From the NCBI RefSeq assembly GCF_016097415.1, contig NZ_JAEHGE010000001.1, forward strand, positions 645,001 through 709,000: a stretch of DNA of 64,000 nt. Direction: 5' to 3'. The position numbers and the translations under genes were made by a program. The notes under the pieces were generated by a model. It was not told the DNA's origin. It saw nothing but the letters and a program-made list of their open reading frames with translations, and made no database searches. The DNA comes from a sulfur-oxidizing endosymbiont of Gigantopelta aegis (lineage in GTDB: Bacteria > Pseudomonadota > Gammaproteobacteria > GRL18). This document shows, in pieces, positions 60,198 through 64,000 of the stretch; the first letter of the stretch is position 1, and every line of letters starts with the position of its first letter.

Positions 60198-60322
60198 TTT
60201 TAGAAAAATTAAAAATCTTTAATCTTGGTGCAAGGTTCCTGAAAGTATCGCTGATGTATAGTAGTTCCCATAGCAAGACAAACTTTAAGTCTTAAGCAAA
60301 CAAACACATCGAGGATACTATC

Positions 60323-60664
60323 ATGAAAACTTTAGCCACTTTATTATTCGCAGCAACCGTCGCCGTTTCTTTCAATGCTAATGCAGATTCTGTTTACGGT
60401 GATCCCAGCATGGGCGATGTCTTCCCTATGCAAGAGGTTACTTTACAAACACAAGCATTGAAAACTGTTGCTGATACCGGTGAACAAGTTTGGAGTGTTG
60501 CTTATGAAGAGTATGTGAATCCAGCAGATTTCAATCTAAGCACTCAACCAAATCAGACCGTAGCCAGCGCATTGCAGTCAATGGATAACAATCCTCCTGC
60601 TACCGGCAGCCAATCTCAGGATGTTTTTCAGTGGGACGAAACAGCGGATGAATTTCAACTGTAA
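60323..60664 (+). CDS. Small exported protein of unknown function
   Basis: 113 residues. A clear signal peptide (KTLATLLFAATVAVSFNANA, cut about residue 21) and an RBS (GAGGA) precede a short acidic, Gln/Thr-rich mature protein without Cys. Resembles the small DUF4148-like exported proteins in style (VYGDP near the start) but no firm match. A terminator follows. Confidence 0.75.
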   Translation: MKTLATLLFAATVAVSFNANADSVYGDPSMGDVFPMQEVTLQTQALKTVADTGEQVWSVAYEEYVNPADFNLSTQPNQTVASALQSMDNNPPATGSQSQDVFQWDETADEFQL

Positions 60665-60707
60665 TAAAACAATGAGTGTCTCACAATAATTAATTAAAAA
60701 TTGTCTT

Positions 60708-60743
60708 AAAAACCTGTCTAAATTATTATTTAGGCAGGTTTTT
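60708..60743. terminator. Bidirectional terminator between the small exported protein and the JetD-like gene
   Basis: AAAAACCTGTCTAAAT, loop TATT, ATTTAGGCAGGTTTTT; one T-G wobble in the stem. The T tracts lie on both sides, so it can end transcripts converging from both directions. Confidence 0.85.
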
Positions 60744-61793
60744 AATCCGCTTCCTGATCAACAAATCGTAAATATTTTTTCAACGCTACCAGTAACACTT
60801 TATCTGCATATTGAGAACCGGTTAAATCAGGCATCTTTTGTCCCTGTTTATTACTTTGTTCTGGAGTATGACCGTATCCATTTTTTAATTTTTCTAATAA
60901 TAATTCATAACCTGGCTTCCATGCCTCTATATTAGGAAACTGTTTTCTCAATTGACCAAGAATACCCAAGCCTGAATAATCTAAATCACCATAAAAATAA
61001 CAGGGCAATAACTTATCTGTTTTTCCAAACCACCATTGTTTAAACTGCTCAAAGACTACTTGTTCAAACTCCGACTCAACGAGACTAAAAACAACTCCTT
61101 TCTCGGTCCGAACTGATTTCATAGTTGCGCGAAAGCCCGCGCTATAAATAAGCAGCTGGTTTTCTGGTTGACTATTGACTCTTTTTATAAAAGTATCTTG
61201 ATTTTCAATAAATAAAACTTCATGAAACTGGTTTGGGATATAACAATTCAATATAACAGGGCGAGTGATTAAATTAACCAATAAGGATGGATACAATTTT
61301 TCTATTAATACTTGACGATTATCTAAAAATTTAGATTCTGAAAAAAAGCACTGACTTGATAGTTGCCTAAGTGTTTGTGGTGTTTGTAATACCTGACCGA
61401 TAGAAATTAATCCTTGCATAATTTGTTCTGCAGACCAACCAGAAGGCTTTATTGGCTTATCCGTTAACGATAAGCCACCATCTTCAAAACAATTTTTATT
61501 TATACTGAGCAATTGATTCCAATGTTTAATATCTGCTGATATGATCGGTCGTTGTAGCCACTCTCGTACTAATACTTCAGACATATAGAGGCCAGAAGCA
61601 TCTTGTGCTTTATTAAAAATCAGTTTTGAATTTTCATATTTTACATCGAGATAATGATGATCTTTCGCAAGCTTAATTGAAAAAATATTATATTCAGTCT
61701 CTAACTGTTCAAGACAAGACCATTGATACTCAGGATCAGCATTATAATTAAATAACCTATTACACAGTTTGTTATTTTTTTTTATTGTAAAAG

Positions 61794-63132
61794 CTGAGTT
61801 ATCCCCACGAATTTTTTTAGTAACTCGTTGAAATTTTAGAAATTGATCGACTTTCATGGCGAACTATGATCAAATTAGTTCACCACAAAGCAATTTGGAG
61901 AACGCCATGAAAGCAACACAATTATTACATAAAAAATTATTATCTGCATGCCCTGATATGCATAAAATCAGATTAAAGGCACTCATCGCAGGTGTTAATT
62001 CAGCAATATCTGAGCATCAGGTAACAGTGACTGGCTTGGGCAGAAACTTGAGGGCTCATTCAAAAACGAAAACAAAGCATGATATCAAAAGAATGGACAG
62101 ATTAATTGGCAATATACACCTGCACAATGAACGTAAAGATCTCTATCAGTATTTGACATTGCAATTGGTTGGTGAACAAAAGCACCCTGTTCTTATAGCT
62201 GATTGGTCGCCAATACCAGGTAGTGAAATTTTTCAACTACTCAGAATATCCATACCAATGGGTGGTCGTTCACTTACTATTTATGAAGAATGTTTCGAAG
62301 AAAAGAAATTGAATAATACTCAGGTTCATAATACTTTTCTGGATGAACTTGAAGCAATATTGCCAGAGGGTTGCCAACCCATTATCTTATCCGATGCAAT
62401 TTTTAAAACACCCTGGTTTGAAACAATTGAAGCAAAGGGATGGTTTTGGGTTGGTCGAGTTCGGGGCAATGTACAGATCTCATTAGAGGGTGAAAAATTT
62501 GAAGGTTGTACTACTATAATGAAGCAAGCGACCACAACGCCAACAGGATTAGGTACGATCTTCTATAGCAAAAGCACAGCATTTCCTTGTGAGGGTACTT
62601 TATTTCATGGGACTGAAAAGGGAAAACATAAAAAGAAAAAACGTGGAGGAATTTCTCAAGATGCAAAGAGCCTTTACTATTCTAAAAAAAGCAAAACAAC
62701 CCTGGCTATTAGTTTCTCATTTACCTAAAGAAATCAACAAGCCAAAGAAAGTCGTTAGGCTGTATAAATTTCGCATGCAAATTGAAGAAGGTTTCAGAGA
62801 TACAAAAAATCAACAGTATGGTATTGGTCTTGCACAAGCAAAATCTAAATCTGCAAAGCGATATAATAATTTATTATTAGTCGCAGCACTGACACAGTTT
62901 TTACTTTGGTGTATTGGCAAAGTTGCTGTGAATAAAAAATATCACTATGACTTACAAGCCAATACAATCAGGCATAGAACTGTGCTTTCTAACGTTTATA
63001 TTGGGATTCAAATTATTCGAGATAAACGGTATAAAATTAAAAAGAAGGAAATTAAAATGGTTTTTGAAAATATTTCAAATTTTACGCAACAAGTTGTTGA
63101 CATTTGTTAAAAAATTCGTGGGGATCCCTCAG
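61794..63132 (+). mobile_element. IS4-family (IS10-like) insertion sequence, 1339 bp
   Basis: Inverted ends: CTGAGTTATCCCCACGAA on the left and the complement of CTGAGGGATCCCCACGAA on the right, resembling the CTGA...ATCCCC ends of IS10. Flanked by perfect 9-bp duplications TTGTAAAAG (61785-61793 and 63133-63141). One transposase, frameshifted. It disrupts the JetD-like gene. Confidence 0.92.
61907..63110 (+). pseudogene. IS4-family transposase, split by an A-run frameshift
   Basis: Start at ATG 61907 with RBS TTGGAG. DDE residues in ADWSPIPG and LSDAIFKTPWF. The frame stops at 62728; the rest is in the next frame and contains the YREK signature in YKFRMQIEEGFRDTK. The shift lies in TCTAAAAAAAGC near 62690: seven A where six would read KKAKQPWLLVSHLP. 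Thus here the run is one base too long, unlike the other elements. The restored protein would be about 400 residues. Confidence 0.88.
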
Positions 63133-63285
63133 TTGTAAAAGACAATGCATTTTTTCGCATCGATAAAGCTTGCAAATCTATTTGATCAATAAATTTATGT
63201 AGAATAGCAGTCGCAACACTATCTTCCTGAATAAATTTTGGAGTCATTATTTTGTTAATCACCATCTCATTCAAATGACGCGGAT

Positions 63286-64000
63286 TCAACTCTGAAGTGC
63301 AACGCAGGAAATTCCAGTTCTTGCAAATGATTTTTTCATTGCCTGGAATGGTGTTTGAAAGCCGAGTGCCTTTCTAGGTCTATTATTAAGTTTTTCCATC
63401 ATGTTGTAAACCTCTTTATCAGTCACTTCTTTAAAGTCTGTATCTTTAGGAAAATATTGTCTAATCAGTCCATTAGTATTTTCATTTAACCCTCGCTCCC
63501 ATGAAGAATAAGGGTGGGCAAAATAAAATGCTGTATCAAGAGCTTTGCTTACCTGCTCATGATAAGCAAACTCTTTGCCATTGTCTGCGGTAATACTATG
63601 AAGCCTGTCTTTAAAGGGTTTAAGCAATTGTATTGTTGCTTGTGTCACCCAATCAGCCTGTTTGCCATTCACTCTTGCTACTAATGTGTAAAGCGTTTTT
63701 CTTTCTACAATCGTGACCAGAGCACCACTGTGTCCTTTACCGATCACTGTATCAATTTCCCAGTCACCAACACGACGTTTATCATCAACAATCTTAGGTC
63801 GGTCATCAATGGAAATTCGATTAATTATTTGTCCTCGACTGCTTTTACCGTTACTACCACGCTTTTGGTATTTCTTTCCCTGACGCCTTAAATACTGATG
63901 TAAATCACCACCTTGCTTCTTATCATCCCATATGTGTTAATAAATACGTTCATGGCTAAGAAGTAGCATTTTGTCATTCAGTAACCAACCTGATATCTGT
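63286..64000 (-). pseudogene. IS30-family transposase (C-terminal part), nonsense mutation, cut by the window edge
   Basis: On the minus strand the frame from the right edge reads KYQKRGSNGKSSRGQI, GDWEIDTVIGKGHSGALV, NGKEFAYHEQVSKALD, YFAHPYSSWERGLNENTNGL and RQYFPKDTDFKEV, the IS30 DDE core. An in-frame TAA at 63939-63937 replaces what should be the CAA (Gln) of YQHIWDDKKQGG. It ends VALQS at 63286, overlapping the IS end TTGCACTTCAGAGTTGAA. The start and left end are beyond the window. Confidence 0.85.

Larger units (their letters stand above)
60742..63265 (-). pseudogene. JetD-like (Wadjet, DUF2220 TOPRIM) gene, interrupted by an IS4/IS10-like element
   Basis: The 5' end lies at 63265-63142 and the rest at 61793-60742. 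The IS sits between, flanked by the 9-bp repeat TTGTAAAAG. Removing the IS and one repeat joins RKNALSFT to IKKNNKLCN in frame, giving about 391 residues, a normal JetD length. The C-terminal half has CYFYGDLDYSGLGILGQLRK with the TOPRIM Asp-x-Asp, as in JetD nucleases that cut circular DNA with the JetABC SMC complex. The present downstream frame starts inside the IS end. jetABC, if present, would lie beyond the right edge. The true start may be lost to the IS30 end next to it. Confidence 0.6.

Overview
The window looks like a chromosome segment of an AT-rich, IS-laden gammaproteobacterium. The best lineage evidence is the conserved block mnmG-rsmG-parA ... parB-atpIBEFHAGDC-glmU-glmS, together with an MSHA-type pilus cluster, a PEP-CTERM protein and a TgpA/DUF58/MoxR group. 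The genus cannot be fixed from this sequence. I saw no tRNA, rRNA or CRISPR array.

Layout. 1-7.9 kb is a degraded accessory region: a PAP2 phosphatase, a decapitated sulfatase, a zinc-ribbon transposase-like gene split by an IS3 element, a broken nuclease-methylase gene, and a second IS3 copy next to a 19-codon gene remnant. 7.9-9.7 kb holds a Na/Pi cotransporter. 10-21.3 kb carries glmS, glmU, a small protein and the complete F-type ATP synthase operon, with a good sigma70 promoter and a bidirectional terminator. 21.7-28.6 kb carries parB, an SGNH hydrolase, a PEP-CTERM protein, parA, rsmG and mnmG; the two envelope genes separate parA from parB. 28.7-35.9 kb has an AI-2E-type permease, then MoxR, ribosomal protein S1, DUF58 and a TgpA-like transglutaminase, so S1 interrupts the usual MoxR-DUF58-TgpA order. 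35.9-41.9 kb has a GIY-YIG protein, a response regulator and sensor kinase separated by a MITE, a diheme peroxidase and an exported catalase-peroxidase. 42-52.5 kb is an IS66 element, a truncated mshQ, then mshP, O, D, C, A, G and an mshE split by a third IS3 copy. 52.6-60.7 kb is mixed chromosomal content: DUF455, DUF218, a Sel1-SPOR protein, a second MITE copy, ppnP, DUF3025, a CPXCG protein, a RES-Xre toxin-antitoxin pair, MscS and a small exported protein. 60.7-64 kb holds a JetD-like (Wadjet) gene cut by an IS4/IS10-like element, beside a broken IS30 element.

Three themes stand out. First, insertions can be read back to the base: removing IS3 copies 1 and 3 and the IS4 element, with one target duplication each, rejoins a transposase-like gene, mshE and the JetD-like gene in frame. 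Second, almost every frameshift in mobile and defence genes is a one-base length change in an A or T run, whereas neighbouring chromosomal genes keep A7-A8 runs in frame; this points to slippage or decay rather than poor sequence. Third, a 180-bp MITE occurs twice, and one copy supplies the last codons of a sensor kinase. Function inferences for operators, leaders and rearrangements come from reading alone and are marked as such.
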